DNA of 36,775 bases from Acidobacteria bacterium RIFCSPLOWO2_02_FULL_61_28 (GTDB lineage: Bacteria; Acidobacteriota; Terriglobia; 2-12-FULL-54-10), in NCBI GenBank assembly GCA_001767035.1, contig MEKR01000029.1:1-36775 (forward strand). Reading direction: 5' to 3'. Under the pieces are notes generated by a model. That model had not been told where the DNA came from. It made no database searches and was given only the letters and a program-made list of their open reading frames with translations. The position numbers were made by a program, and so were the translations under genes. Positions 1 through 7,968 of this stretch are shown here, piece by piece (position 1 is the stretch's first letter; each line of letters opens with the position of its first letter).

Positions 1-586
1 AGCACAGGCCCACGATGACGACCAGGGAAACAATGAACGCCTCCATCTTGCGGATGCCGTAATTCTGGAGGGCCAGCAGGAGCAGGACGTCGGCCGCGGT
101 GATCAGGACAGCCCACAGCAGCGGAATCCCGAACAGGAGATTGAGGCCGATGGCGCTCCCCAACACTTCGGCCAGGTCGCAGGCCACGATGGCGATCTCG
201 CAGAGTATCCAAAGAGCGAAGGAGACCGGGCGGGAGTAATAATCGCGGCAGGCCTGCGCCAGGTCGCGCCCGGCAAACAACCCCAGCCGGGCCGAGAGCG
301 TTTGCAGCAGGATCGCCATCCAGTTCGAGAGCAGCAGGACCCAGATCAGTTGGTAGCCGAAACGCGCGCCGCCCTCGATGTCGGTGGCCCAGTTGCCCGG
401 GTCCATGTACCCTACGCTCACCAGGTAGGCCGGGCCGGCAAACGCCAGCAGCTTCCGGATCCAGTTGCCCGTCGGGGGGATGCCCACGCTTGAGAAAATT
501 TCCGGCAGGGAAGGAGTTTCCGGAAACGGCGATGCAATCCCCGGCGCCGCAGCGTTTCGGGGAGGGGGATCGGAAGGTTGGTTCAT
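1..586 (-). CDS. mntH: Nramp-family Mn2+/Fe2+ transporter, C-terminus cut by window edge
   Basis: The reverse strand opens with ATG at 586 and stays open to the window edge (about 195 codons), so only the N-terminal part of a roughly 400-450 residue transporter is present. After a Pro-rich cytosolic N-terminus of about 45 residues comes the first membrane helix with the Nramp signature [15 protein letters not shown]. The DPGN residues of this helix bind the divalent metal in the family. It is followed by [15 protein letters not shown] and QTLSARLG, also typical of Nramp. Known family role: proton-driven uptake of manganese or iron across the inner membrane. It is divergent from the metal-responsive regulator at 687, so regulation by that protein is likely. 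Specificity for Mn versus Fe cannot be read from this fragment. Confidence 0.9.
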   Translation of the reverse strand, partial: MNQPSDPPPRNAAAPGIASPFPETPSLPEIFSSVGIPPTGNWIRKLLAFAGPAYLVSVGYMDPGNWATDIEGGARFGYQLIWVLLLSNWMAILLQTLSARLGLFAGRDLAQACRDYYSRPVSFALWILCEIAIVACDLAEVLGSAIGLNLLFGIPLLWAVLITAADVLLLLALQNYGIRKMEAFIVSLVVIVGLC

Positions 587-620
587 GTTCGCGAAATATG
601 AAACGCTCGGGTATCGAAAT

Positions 621-659
621 GATTAATCTGCATTAACGTTAAGGTTTAATGTAAGATAG
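621..659. promoter_or_regulatory. Candidate MntR/DtxR operator between divergent mntH and mntR
   Basis: The 100-bp divergent intergenic region is AT-rich in contrast to the surrounding GC-rich DNA. It holds a perfect 10-bp palindrome TTAACGTTAA (633-642) nested in a wider dyad, CATTAA (631-636) against TTAATG (646-651), with a further ATTAAT at 622-627. DtxR/MntR proteins bind dyads of this general kind. The assignment rests on position and symmetry only; I cannot place -10 and -35 boxes with confidence. Confidence 0.4.
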
Positions 660-686
660 ATGACGGTGCTTGTCAAGGGAGTTCAG

Positions 687-1346
687 ATGGCGACGATTGC
701 CTCGGAGAATCTGCTCAAGGCGATTCTGGAGCTGGGCGAGAACGGGGAAACGGTGATTGCCGCGCGCCTCGCCGAATCGCTTCAGATTTCTTCGGCGGCC
801 GTCAGCATGGCGCTGAAGCGCCTCCAGCGCAAGCAGTTCATCCGCATCACGAGCCGGCGCTCGATCCATCTGACGGAGCCTGGCTACCGGGCCGCCTGCG
901 ACCTGGTACGCCGGCATCGGCTCGTCGAGCGGCTGCTGACGGATATGCTGCAAATGCCCTGGAACAAGGTCCATGAGGAGGCGGAAAAACTGGAGCACGC
1001 CATCTCGCCCGAACTCGAAGAGCGCCTGCTCGATCTGTTCGGGAAGAGCGGGACGTGCCCGCATGGAAATCCCTTCACGCCCGCCCGGCCGTTTCGGCCG
1101 AGTCCTGGATATTTCCGCCTGACCGAGGCCCCGGAAAACACGCTCCTCCGGGTGGTGCGGATTGCCGAGCTGCACGAAAAAGAGAAGGAATTCCTGAACT
1201 CGCTGGCGGCGGTTGGGCTCAAGCCCGGAAGCCAACTGCGGGTCGTGCGCAAGACCTTTGACGGCATCCTCGAGTTGCGGGTCGGAAAGCAAAAGGCGGC
1301 GTTCTCCGCTCCATCGGGAGCTCGGATTTGGGTGGGGAAGGCATGA
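687..1346 (+). CDS. mntR: Metal-dependent DtxR/MntR-family repressor with FeoA-like domain
   Basis: The 219-residue protein has an N-terminal winged helix (residues ~1-65: AARLAESLQISSAAVSMALK, then QFIRITSRRSIHLTEPGY), the family's metal-binding/dimerisation helices (RRHRLVERLLTDMLQMPW, then HEEAEKLEHAIS), a CPHGNP turn, and a C-terminal SH3/FeoA-like domain (~residues 140-219). All of these are hallmarks of iron- or manganese-dependent DtxR proteins. I chose ATG 687 because AAGGGA lies six bases upstream; an in-frame ATG at 660 has no clear ribosome site. It is transcribed away from the Nramp gene and probably represses it when metal is replete. It converges on the transporter ending at 1386. 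Confidence 0.87.
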   Translation: MATIASENLLKAILELGENGETVIAARLAESLQISSAAVSMALKRLQRKQFIRITSRRSIHLTEPGYRAACDLVRRHRLVERLLTDMLQMPWNKVHEEAEKLEHAISPELEERLLDLFGKSGTCPHGNPFTPARPFRPSPGYFRLTEAPENTLLRVVRIAELHEKEKEFLNSLAAVGLKPGSQLRVVRKTFDGILELRVGKQKAAFSAPSGARIWVGKA

Positions 1347-1385
1347 ACAAGTTGTAAAGAGCGACTTGCCGGAAAGGCAATCTCG

Positions 1386-2825
1386 CTATCCAATCCCGAG
1401 CAGCGGCCAGTACAGCGGCACAACCAGCAGCAGGAGAATGGATTCGGCGATGAGAAAGAACAGCCCGATCCGGAACACGTCGCGGGCGTTGAAGCATCCG
1501 AAGGAATACGCCGCGATCAAGACTAATGATTGATAGATGAAGAGTTTCCCGCCCGTCGCAAAGCTCCACACCATCCCCATGGCAAACGGGTCCAACCGGT
1601 TCTCCAGGGCGAACTGCATCACGAGGGGCATGGTGACGGAGATCATCGAAGTCTCCGACGCCAGGACCAGGTGCGCCACGAACGCCGACCAATAGAGGAT
1701 GACCGTCGAGTGCAGCACGTTGTCAATGTAGGGAGCGAGAAACCCGAACAGAGCGCCGGACATCACGTCGAGCGCTTTGGTTTCGCGCAGCACCTCGGCC
1801 ATGCTGATGTTGGTTCCCATGAAGAGGAAGATGCTGTAGTTAATCTTCTTGGCCTGCTCCGGCGCTAAGACGCCGATCCCCGGAAGATTCGCCGCCAGGC
1901 CGATGCCCAGCCCCACGACCGCCGGACTGATATGATGCACAAAGTCGGTGGCCCAGATGACCACAGCCAGAACGATGAGGACGGCGGCGCGCTTCTCCGG
2001 GGCCGTCCACGGACCCAGGGCTTCCTGCTGCTGCCGCAGGTACGCCCTCCCGCCGGGCAGATGGTCCTTCTCGGGCGGATAGAGCCGGAGGATCAGCCAC
2101 CACGCCGCCAGGATGTTGATGACATCGAGCGGAAAATACGCGATGAACCATTTGCTCCAATAGACGGGCACGTGGCCGAATTCGACGATCAGAGAACGCG
2201 CCAGAATGGACGGCGTGCTCCCGATGATGGTCTTGTCGAACAAGGTGGCTGAGAACGCAATCGCCAGAATCATGCCGCGCGCGACGTTGCTTTTCGTGTC
2301 GAGGCCGAAGCTCGCCACCACGCCGAGCACAATCGAGCCGAGCAGGATCACGCGCGGCGGCCCGGCCGGGATCATGAAAGTCATCAAGAAGTCGGTCAGG
2401 ATGAAGCCGAGCAGGATGCGCGAGTATTGGGTGCCGACCGAGGACAGGATCGCAAACGCGAGCCGTTTGGCAAGTCCCGTTTCCGTCACCATCAGGCCGA
2501 TGAAAAGCGCGCCAACCAGGAACCAGGGCGCTTCGCTGCTGAATCCGCCGAAGGCCACTCGGGGTGGAACAACCCCGAGCGCCCAGAACAGCCAGCAGCC
2601 GATCAGGCCCGTGATGGCGTGCGGGATCACTTCCGCGATCCAGAAGATCACCATGAAGCCGGCGATGGCGAGAGCATGTTTGGTTCGGGGTTCGAGCGGA
2701 AGAGGGGCGTACCACAGCAGCGGGATGCAGAGAATCCCCAGCGCGGCGGCGAGGATTTTCCCCCAGCCGATTCGCTCGGATGCGCTGCGGACTTGCTCAG
2801 TGGTTGGATTCGCCGGGGTGCTCAT
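1386..2825 (-). CDS. DASS/SLC13-type anion:Na+ symporter (dicarboxylate/sulfate-type)
   Basis: The 479-residue protein is hydrophobic, with about 11-12 predicted membrane segments. Segments recognisable for the divalent anion:sodium symporter family are AGFMVIFWIAEVIPHAITGL near residue 55, APWFLVGALFIGLMVTETGLA, a helical hairpin with FLMTFMIPAGPPRVILL, and a second half containing INYSIFLFMGTN and SETSMISVTMPLVM. Family members import succinate, malate, citrate, sulfate or similar anions with Na+. The substrate cannot be told from sequence. It lies 60 bp downstream of the zinc-ribbon gene on the same strand, probably one transcript, and ends 39 bp from the convergent mntR. Confidence 0.85.
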   Translation of the reverse strand: MSTPANPTTEQVRSASERIGWGKILAAALGILCIPLLWYAPLPLEPRTKHALAIAGFMVIFWIAEVIPHAITGLIGCWLFWALGVVPPRVAFGGFSSEAPWFLVGALFIGLMVTETGLAKRLAFAILSSVGTQYSRILLGFILTDFLMTFMIPAGPPRVILLGSIVLGVVASFGLDTKSNVARGMILAIAFSATLFDKTIIGSTPSILARSLIVEFGHVPVYWSKWFIAYFPLDVINILAAWWLILRLYPPEKDHLPGGRAYLRQQQEALGPWTAPEKRAAVLIVLAVVIWATDFVHHISPAVVGLGIGLAANLPGIGVLAPEQAKKINYSIFLFMGTNISMAEVLRETKALDVMSGALFGFLAPYIDNVLHSTVILYWSAFVAHLVLASETSMISVTMPLVMQFALENRLDPFAMGMVWSFATGGKLFIYQSLVLIAAYSFGCFNARDVFRIGLFFLIAESILLLLVVPLYWPLLGIG

Positions 2826-2885
2826 CGGGAACTTCGTGCCGGGATCATCAAGTGCGGGAGGGCGGCCGATTAAACGCGCTGCCGC

Positions 2886-3038
2886 CTACTCTTCGATCTG
2901 CGGGCTTTCCTCGTCGAAGAACCGCTTGCCGCAATAGGGACAGAGCAACTGAAACTTCTTGTTGTGTCGCAACTCTTCCGAGTGGGCGCAAAACCGCCCG
3001 CTACAGGCCGGGCAGGTTACCCAAAAGAGTTTCGCCAT
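2886..3038 (-). CDS. Small zinc-ribbon protein (50 aa)
   Basis: A short reverse-strand frame starts at ATG 3038 and ends at TAG 2886-2888. The product begins MAKLFWVTCPACSGRF, then SEELRH, then LLCPYCGKRFFDEESP and ends IEE. Two CPxC knuckles separated by about 24 residues form a classic four-cysteine zinc ribbon. The acidic C-terminus and the constraint around both knuckles argue that it is expressed. It probably acts as a small metal-binding or RNA/protein-binding adaptor, but no function is established. It is followed after 60 bp by the anion transporter on the same strand. Confidence 0.72.
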   Translation of the reverse strand: MAKLFWVTCPACSGRFCAHSEELRHNKKFQLLCPYCGKRFFDEESPQIEE

Positions 3039-3067
3039 AACGGATGCTTTCTGCGAGGGCTATCCGG

Positions 3068-3310
3068 ATTTCTCGCTAGGCGCGTCCGGAAGCAAGTTGC
3101 GACCGCAAATCCCCGAAGGGGATTCACACGAATAGCCGGAGGCAACGCCCCCGGGAGCCAGACATCTCCCCCGAGAAATTCCGACCCCGAAGGGGTCGTA
3201 CAATCCTCGAGTGGCCTAACAGTCCGACCCTTTCAGGGTCGGACCGGATATGCGCCTTGTTCCGGGGGCGTTGCCCCCGGCTATCTTACCCTGGCCCTTT
3301 CAGGGCAGCA
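3068..3310. repeat. Composite palindromic repeat (six-hairpin element), copy 1
   Basis: The gene-free stretch between the zinc-ribbon gene and ubiD is a row of short palindromes: AATCCCCGAAGGGGATT (3109-3125), a GCCGGAGGCAACGCCCCCGG-type hairpin, GACCCCGAAGGGGTC, CGACCCTTTCAGGGTCG, CCGGGGGCGTTGCCCCCGG, and GCCCTTTCAGGGC. The same set in mirrored order is found at about 32655-32860, and the left flank plus first hairpin recurs at 31583-31655. It is a dispersed REP-type element and encodes nothing convincing. Confidence 0.75.
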
Positions 3311-3352
3311 GATAGGGATCCCAAACATTTGTTGCCATTGAGAAACACGGGC

Positions 3353-4852
3353 TTAGACGCTCCGCCGGGAATCGGCAAACGTCGGCAAGGCGTCGAGTGT
3401 TTTCGAATCCACGTAATTTTCCAACGGAAACTGTTCGAGCGCCTGCGCGGGAACGCGGACACGGGCCGCAAAGGCTTTGCCCACGGGCATGGTAGCGTCA
3501 ATCAACAGCTTGTCGGTCATGATGTCATCGCTTTGCGAGGGGTCGAGCGTGTTTCCCTTGACGTTCTTGATGATGTCCACGGCCTCGCGGGCCTGCGTGC
3601 GCGTGGCCACGGCGAACATCACTTCCTGTTCGTTGAAGGGATCAATGTCCGAGTCCACCACGATGATGTTCTTGATGAAGTCCACCGCGCCGAAGGCGGC
3701 GAGCGCGGCCTGCTTGGTCTCACCGGGAACTTTCTTGTCAATCGAGATGTAGCAGTTGAAGCGGCAGCTTCCCGACAGCGCGATATGAACGCCCCGCACG
3801 GTCGGAACGACGCCTTTGATGACGTTGAACACGGAGCCTTCCTTGGGGATGCCGCCCAAAATCCAGTTGTCGCGGTGTCCGACAAAGGTGTGCTGGAGAA
3901 TCGGCTGGCGGCGGTGCGTGATGGCCGTGACGCGGATCACCGGGCGGATGCGCTGCGGCCCGTAGTAGCCGGTGAATTCCCCGAACGGTCCTTCGACGTC
4001 CCGCTCGCCGGGCGGAATTTCGCCTTCGATCACCATCTCCGCGTCGGCGGGAACCAGGAAGTTCTCGCCCCAGGTCTCGGAAGCCGTCAGGCGGAGGGGC
4101 CGGCCGACGATGCCGCCGATCACCGCGTAGTCGTCCTTCCCGTAGGCCTCGACATTCAGCGCCCCCAAGTAAAAGGCCGGGTGGTGGCTGGCGACAATCG
4201 CAACCGGAGTCGGCTGGCGGCGGGTTTCATAGACGCGGGAAATCTGCCAGCTATGCCGCGGGGACATGTGGATGCCGAGCTTGCGCGGCTCCTGGTACAT
4301 GTTCCGCAGGAACGCGACGTTATAGAAACCCTCGTCGGGATGCTTCATAACCGGGGTCATATCAATGTAGGGGGCGGGGTCCATTTCGTGGTGGCGGACG
4401 ATGGGAAAGTTGCGGAGGTCGCAGTCTTCGCCCCGCGCAACAACTTCCTTGACCGCGGCCTGCGAGCGGTCCACGACCACCGGGGGCAGAGGCTTCTCCA
4501 GCCGCCGCGCGTATTCCAGGCTCAGCTCCATGCCCGCCTGTTCAGGCTTCAGTCCCAGGGCCAGGGCACAGCGCTCGCGGGTCGCATAAATATTGCTGAG
4601 CAGGGGATACGGCACCAGGTTCCCATGCAGGTTCTTGGGCTGGTCAAAACGAACCAGCGGGAACTTCCCCCGGTTCTCCAGATGCTTCAGGATCGCGGTG
4701 ACCTCGAAGCGCGCCGGGTCCACGGGCCGGTTAATCCGGATCATTTCCTGGGGGTATTCCTTCTCGAGCAACTCCAGGAAACTCCGCAGAGTCAGTTCCG
4801 CCGCCGCAGTCTCCGGGGTCATCGCTGCAATGCTCATTCGCGTCCCCCCCAT
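3353..4852 (-). CDS. ubiD: UbiD-family prenylated-FMN (de)carboxylase
   Basis: The 499-residue product matches the length of UbiD-type decarboxylases. Diagnostic stretches are LRSFLELLEKEYPQEMIRI at the N-terminus, ARGEDCDLRNFPI, GIHMSPRHSWQIS, the active-site region DVEGPFGEFTGYYGP with the two conserved glutamates, and DFIKNIIVVDSDIDPFN. The family uses prenylated FMN and Mn2+ to (de)carboxylate aromatic or alpha,beta-unsaturated acids; in quinone makers it removes the carboxyl of the prenylated ring precursor. I chose ATG 4852, preceded by GGAGGG; ATG 4837 is also possible, and the frame is open to 4954. No ubiX/prenyltransferase neighbour is visible, so a quinone role is only suggested by the respiratory operon beside it. 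Confidence 0.9.
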   Translation of the reverse strand: MGGTRMSIAAMTPETAAAELTLRSFLELLEKEYPQEMIRINRPVDPARFEVTAILKHLENRGKFPLVRFDQPKNLHGNLVPYPLLSNIYATRERCALALGLKPEQAGMELSLEYARRLEKPLPPVVVDRSQAAVKEVVARGEDCDLRNFPIVRHHEMDPAPYIDMTPVMKHPDEGFYNVAFLRNMYQEPRKLGIHMSPRHSWQISRVYETRRQPTPVAIVASHHPAFYLGALNVEAYGKDDYAVIGGIVGRPLRLTASETWGENFLVPADAEMVIEGEIPPGERDVEGPFGEFTGYYGPQRIRPVIRVTAITHRRQPILQHTFVGHRDNWILGGIPKEGSVFNVIKGVVPTVRGVHIALSGSCRFNCYISIDKKVPGETKQAALAAFGAVDFIKNIIVVDSDIDPFNEQEVMFAVATRTQAREAVDIIKNVKGNTLDPSQSDDIMTDKLLIDATMPVGKAFAARVRVPAQALEQFPLENYVDSKTLDALPTFADSRRSV

Positions 4853-5060
4853 TGTTCCCTCCACTCGGGGTCCGCGGGTCCATTGCCTGATTTCGGGGAG
4901 ATCGCGCCCGCACGAACAAGAGTTGTTCTTGGCAAGAATACCTCGATTCGCCAACGATCATAAATCGGTTCGCCCAAGCGGGCAAGAACAATTTGGGCGG
5001 CAGGCACGTCCCGCCGAGTCTCCGAAGGTCCGAAAAAAACCGGGGCAGGACGGACCCCCC

Positions 5061-5089
5061 TTGACAGAGTTTCAGCCTCGGATGAGAAT
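5061..5089 (+). promoter_or_regulatory. Candidate sigma70 promoter of the Rieske/cytochrome b operon
   Basis: TTGACA (5061-5066, perfect -35) is followed after 17 bp by GAGAAT (5084-5089, four of six matches to TATAAT). Transcription would start near 5096, about 85 bp upstream of the Rieske start codon. The leader holds an imperfect AAGAAGGTGA-type repeat (5148-5180) that also supplies the ribosome site. Confidence 0.5.
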
Positions 5090-5181
5090 GTAGAGTTTCG
5101 GCGGGCCGTTACGGACAATGCGCCAAGACCGATCCCCTGTGATTCTTAAGAAGGTGAAGAAGGTAAGAAGGTGATGAAGGA

Positions 5182-5736
5182 ATGAGCGAAAAGAGTGGAT
5201 TGCTTCAAAATATTCTCAAGGCGCTGAAGCCAAAACCCGGCGGCGCGGGCGCTGAGGGAGGACCGCTCCCCGAGGTGCAACTGGTGCGGCGCCGGCTGGT
5301 AACGGCATCCGTGCTGGGCTGCCTGGGCGTCAATTTCCTGATGTTCCTCCGCTTTTTCTTTCCCCGCGCGCTGTTTGAGCCGAAGACGATTTTCAACGTG
5401 GGCTATCCGTCCGACTACGGTTTTGGCGTGGATGAGAAATATAAGCAGGCGTACCGCATCTGGGTGGTTCGCAACGCGGAGGGACTCGTCGCGATCTATG
5501 CGCGCTGCACGCACCTGGGCTGCACGCCGAACTGGAACGCCGCCGAGAACAAGTTCAAGTGTCCCTGCCACGGGAGCGGCTACGACAGCGAAGGCGTGAA
5601 CGTCGAAGGCCCGGCCCCGCGGCCCATGGATCGGGCCCGCATCGAGTTGCTGCCCACCGGGGAAATTCAGGTGGATACCAGCGTCCTCTATCAGTTCGGG
5701 AATTGGGACGACCCCGGGTCCATCGTGCGCGTGTAA
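5182..5736 (+). CDS. Rieske [2Fe-2S] subunit of the quinol:cytochrome c oxidoreductase
   Basis: The 184-residue protein carries both Rieske cluster motifs: CTHLGC (Cys109, His111) and CPCHGSGY (Cys127, His130). The two extra cysteines (114, 129) form the disulfide usual in high-potential Rieske proteins. An N-terminal positively charged stretch of about 35 residues precedes one membrane anchor ([20 protein letters not shown]). C-terminal [22 protein letters not shown] is the usual Pro loop and strand. It transfers electrons from quinol at the Qo site to cytochrome c. It is the first gene of a four-gene operon and is followed after 75 bp by cytochrome b. The spacer contains a GACGGGC/GCCCGTC hairpin at 5745-5764 without a U-tract. 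Confidence 0.95.
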   Translation: MSEKSGLLQNILKALKPKPGGAGAEGGPLPEVQLVRRRLVTASVLGCLGVNFLMFLRFFFPRALFEPKTIFNVGYPSDYGFGVDEKYKQAYRIWVVRNAEGLVAIYARCTHLGCTPNWNAAENKFKCPCHGSGYDSEGVNVEGPAPRPMDRARIELLPTGEIQVDTSVLYQFGNWDDPGSIVRV

Positions 5737-5811
5737 GAGGTAAGGACGGGCAATCCAGCCCGTCCGGTTCGTCAGGGGGCGGCAGGCCCCTACCCACATC
5801 GGAGGTCTTTG

Positions 5812-6723
5812 ATGGCAGACGAGAGTCCGGTCCAACCGGAAAGCAAAGGCGAGATCGGTCTGCTGGAGAAAGTCAAGGAGGAGCTCAAGCCGTTCCAGGA
5901 GAAGTTGGAGCAGGACCTGGCCGGCATGAAGGCGCCCCAGAAGACCCAGCTCTACAAGTCCATCTTTCGCGTCAAGCACGATGAGACCCCGCGGAGCCGC
6001 TCGCTCGGCGTGCTCAGCAACGTCTTCCTGCACCTGCATCCGGCCCGCGTCAACCGCGACGCCGTCCGCTACAGCTACACCTGGGGGATGGGCGGGATCA
6101 CGTTTTATCTCTTTATTGTGCTGACCTTCACCGGCGTCCTGCTGATGTTCTACTACCACCCGTCGAAGATCGTGGCGTTTCGGGATATTTTGTACCTGGA
6201 GCACGACGTTCCCTTCGGAAAACTGCTGCGAAACATGCACCGCTGGGGAGCGCATCTGATGATCATCACCGTGTGGCTCCATATGTTCCGCGTCTTCCTC
6301 ACCGGCTCGTACAAGAGGCCGCGGGAATTTAACTGGGTGGTGGGCGTCATTTTGCTGGTGTTGACCTTGCTCCTTTCCTTCACCGGCTACCTGTTGCCGG
6401 ATGACCAGTTGGGCTTCTGGGCGGTGACGGTGGGGACGAACATGGCGCGTGCCTCGCCGATGCTGGGACACGAAGGGCCGCTCGGCCCCCAATTCGGCAT
6501 GACGCCGTACAACGACGTGCGGTTTGCCTTGCTCGGCGGCTCCATCGTGGACTCGAACGCGTTGCTGCGCGCCTATATCTGGCACTGCATCGCGATTCCC
6601 ATCATTGCGTCCACTTTCATGATTGTGCACTTCTGGCGCGTGCGAAAAGACGGAGGGATTTCCGGACCCTCCCCGGTAGGGCTGGCGAAAGAAATCAAGT
6701 GGGACCGGCTCGGCGAACGATAA
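5812..6723 (+). CDS. Cytochrome b, N-terminal half (b6-like)
   Basis: The 303-residue protein has a long charged N-terminal extension (about 85 residues, rich in Glu/Lys), then four membrane helices. Haem-ligand histidines appear in helix B (RNMHRWGAHLMIITVWLHMF) and helix D (WHCIAIPIIASTFMIVHFW), the paired pattern of b6/bc cytochromes. It binds the two b haems and contributes the quinone sites. The start is ATG 5812, with GGAGG six bases upstream. The C-terminal half is encoded separately by the next gene, as in b6f-type complexes. The acidic/basic N-extension is longer than in cytochrome b6 and may contact partner subunits. Confidence 0.93.
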   Translation: MADESPVQPESKGEIGLLEKVKEELKPFQEKLEQDLAGMKAPQKTQLYKSIFRVKHDETPRSRSLGVLSNVFLHLHPARVNRDAVRYSYTWGMGGITFYLFIVLTFTGVLLMFYYHPSKIVAFRDILYLEHDVPFGKLLRNMHRWGAHLMIITVWLHMFRVFLTGSYKRPREFNWVVGVILLVLTLLLSFTGYLLPDDQLGFWAVTVGTNMARASPMLGHEGPLGPQFGMTPYNDVRFALLGGSIVDSNALLRAYIWHCIAIPIIASTFMIVHFWRVRKDGGISGPSPVGLAKEIKWDRLGER

Positions 6724-6747
6724 CCGCCCCGGGGAAAGGATGGAGGA

Positions 6748-7683
6748 ATGGATTGGCATCAACTGTGGGTAATCACCAGCGCCCCGGACAACGTGCCGAT
6801 TGTGGGGCTGGTCTTCTTGGTGCCGTTCTATGTCTGGTACGGGCTCCGGCAGTCGTTCGCCAACGACCGCCTGATCGCGCAACTGGAGGCCGACCCGGCC
6901 TTGGCCAAGACCCATCACCGCAAGACCCAGCCCTTTCAGTCGGACTGGTCCAAAGAGGTTCCGGTTTGGCCCTTTCTGCTCCGGATCGAGTTCCTGGCGG
7001 CGCTCATCGTCACGGTCATCCTGTTTGTTTGGTCCATCACGCTGAACGCTCCGCTGGAAGAGCCTGCCAATCCGAGCATCACGATGAACCCGGCCAAGGC
7101 GCCGTGGTACTTCCTGGGCTTGCAGGAGATGCTGGTATATTTCGATCCCTGGATGGCCGGAGTGGTGCTGCCCACCCTGATCGTGGTGGGGCTAATGGCC
7201 ATTCCCTATATGGACATGAACCCTCTTGGGAATGGCTACTACACGTACAAGCAGCGGAAATTTGCCATCCTGGCGTTTTGCCTGGGGTTCATCGTCTTGT
7301 GGGTGGGGATGGTTGTGATCGGGACCTTCATCCGCGGGCCGGGTTGGATGTGGTTCTGGCCGGGAGAAACCTGGGACCACAACCGGCTGATCTTCGAGAT
7401 CAACCGGAACCTCGATGACATCTTCGGGATCACCAGCGCGTGGGGCAAGGGCATCTTCGGCGCCATCGTAACGGGCGTGTACTTTGCCGCAGCCGGCTAC
7501 GGCACCCACAAGGTGATCCTGCTGACCGAATTCAACCGCAGGGTGTACGCGCGGATGACGCTGTTGCAATATCTGGCGCTGCAATTCTTCCTGACCACCA
7601 TGCTGCTGCTGCCGGTGAAGATTGTGTTGCGGCTGCTGTTCCGGATCAAATATATTTGGGTAACCCCATGGTTCAACATTTAG
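6748..7683 (+). CDS. Cytochrome b, C-terminal half (subunit IV-like) with extra helices
   Basis: The 311-residue membrane protein contains the Qo-site region KAPWYFLGLQEMLVYFDPW. The canonical PEWY motif is here APWY, so the Glu position is Pro; such variants are known in several menaquinone-using lineages, but the loss of Glu is notable. At about twice the length of subunit IV, it has further helices downstream (FAILAFCLGFIVLWVGMVVI, a helix after the FGITSAWGKGIFG segment, and LQYLALQFFLTTMLLLPVKI). The gene begins 24 bp after the N-half with its own site (AAAGGATGGAGGA). It completes the transmembrane quinol-oxidising core. Confidence 0.92.
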   Translation: MDWHQLWVITSAPDNVPIVGLVFLVPFYVWYGLRQSFANDRLIAQLEADPALAKTHHRKTQPFQSDWSKEVPVWPFLLRIEFLAALIVTVILFVWSITLNAPLEEPANPSITMNPAKAPWYFLGLQEMLVYFDPWMAGVVLPTLIVVGLMAIPYMDMNPLGNGYYTYKQRKFAILAFCLGFIVLWVGMVVIGTFIRGPGWMWFWPGETWDHNRLIFEINRNLDDIFGITSAWGKGIFGAIVTGVYFAAAGYGTHKVILLTEFNRRVYARMTLLQYLALQFFLTTMLLLPVKIVLRLLFRIKYIWVTPWFNI

Positions 7684-7710
7684 AGGCGCTTGCAGAACCA
7701 CGCATTGTTC

Positions 7711-7896
7711 CGTCAGGGCACGGCTTCAGCCGTGCCGTAACGCACGTGGAATCAAATTCTCTCCTTGCGGCTTCAGCCGCCCTTCGACAGGCTCAGGGCC
7801 GTGAGCGAAGTCGAACGGCTGAGGGACATACCTCAGGGGCTAAAGCCCGCCGGAAAGGACGCGTCTTCCCGGCATGGCTAAAGCCATGCCCTGACG
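7711..7896. repeat. Long-range inverted REP element, copy 1 (carries a nested insertion)
   Basis: The ends GTCAGGGC (7712-7719) and GCCCTGAC (7888-7895) are inverted. Each end is a hairpin: CACGGCTTCAGCCGTG and GGCATGGCTAAAGCCATGCC. A related element lies at 14966-15109. The two align throughout except for about 39 extra bases here at 7781-7819. It fills the space between the cytochrome b C-half and the octahaem cytochrome gene, within the same transcript. Confidence 0.8.
7781..7819. mobile_element. ~38-bp palindromic insertion nested in the REP element
   Basis: These bases (beginning CCTTCGACAGGCTCAGGGCC) are absent from the sister element at 14966-15109, which reads directly GCCGCTGAGGG. 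The inserted piece is a hairpin (TTCGAC/GTCGAA with inner GCTCA/TGAGC). It recurs in inverse orientation inside another repeat at 32568-32606 and with variations at 24295-24333. Confidence 0.65.
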
Positions 7897-7968
7897 ATAC
7901 CCCAACCCGGTTTTTGTGGCAGTTTTTAATCACACCACAGATGCGTTCTGTGCGCGGGGAGCATTCCG

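Noticed and set aside
3257-4963. Forward-strand open frame of 568 codons opposite ubiD
   Set aside because: It is the antisense of a clear UbiD family gene in GC-rich DNA. Its composition (His/Arg/Gly-rich) matches no family.
5745-5764. Terminator between Rieske and cytochrome b (GACGGGC/GCCCGTC)
   Set aside because: No U-tract follows, and the downstream genes need the same transcript; it is at most an internal hairpin.
5146-6918. Reverse frame of 590 codons across Rieske and cytochrome b
   Set aside because: It spans two well-supported forward genes and their spacer and shows no domain; it is a GC-driven shadow.
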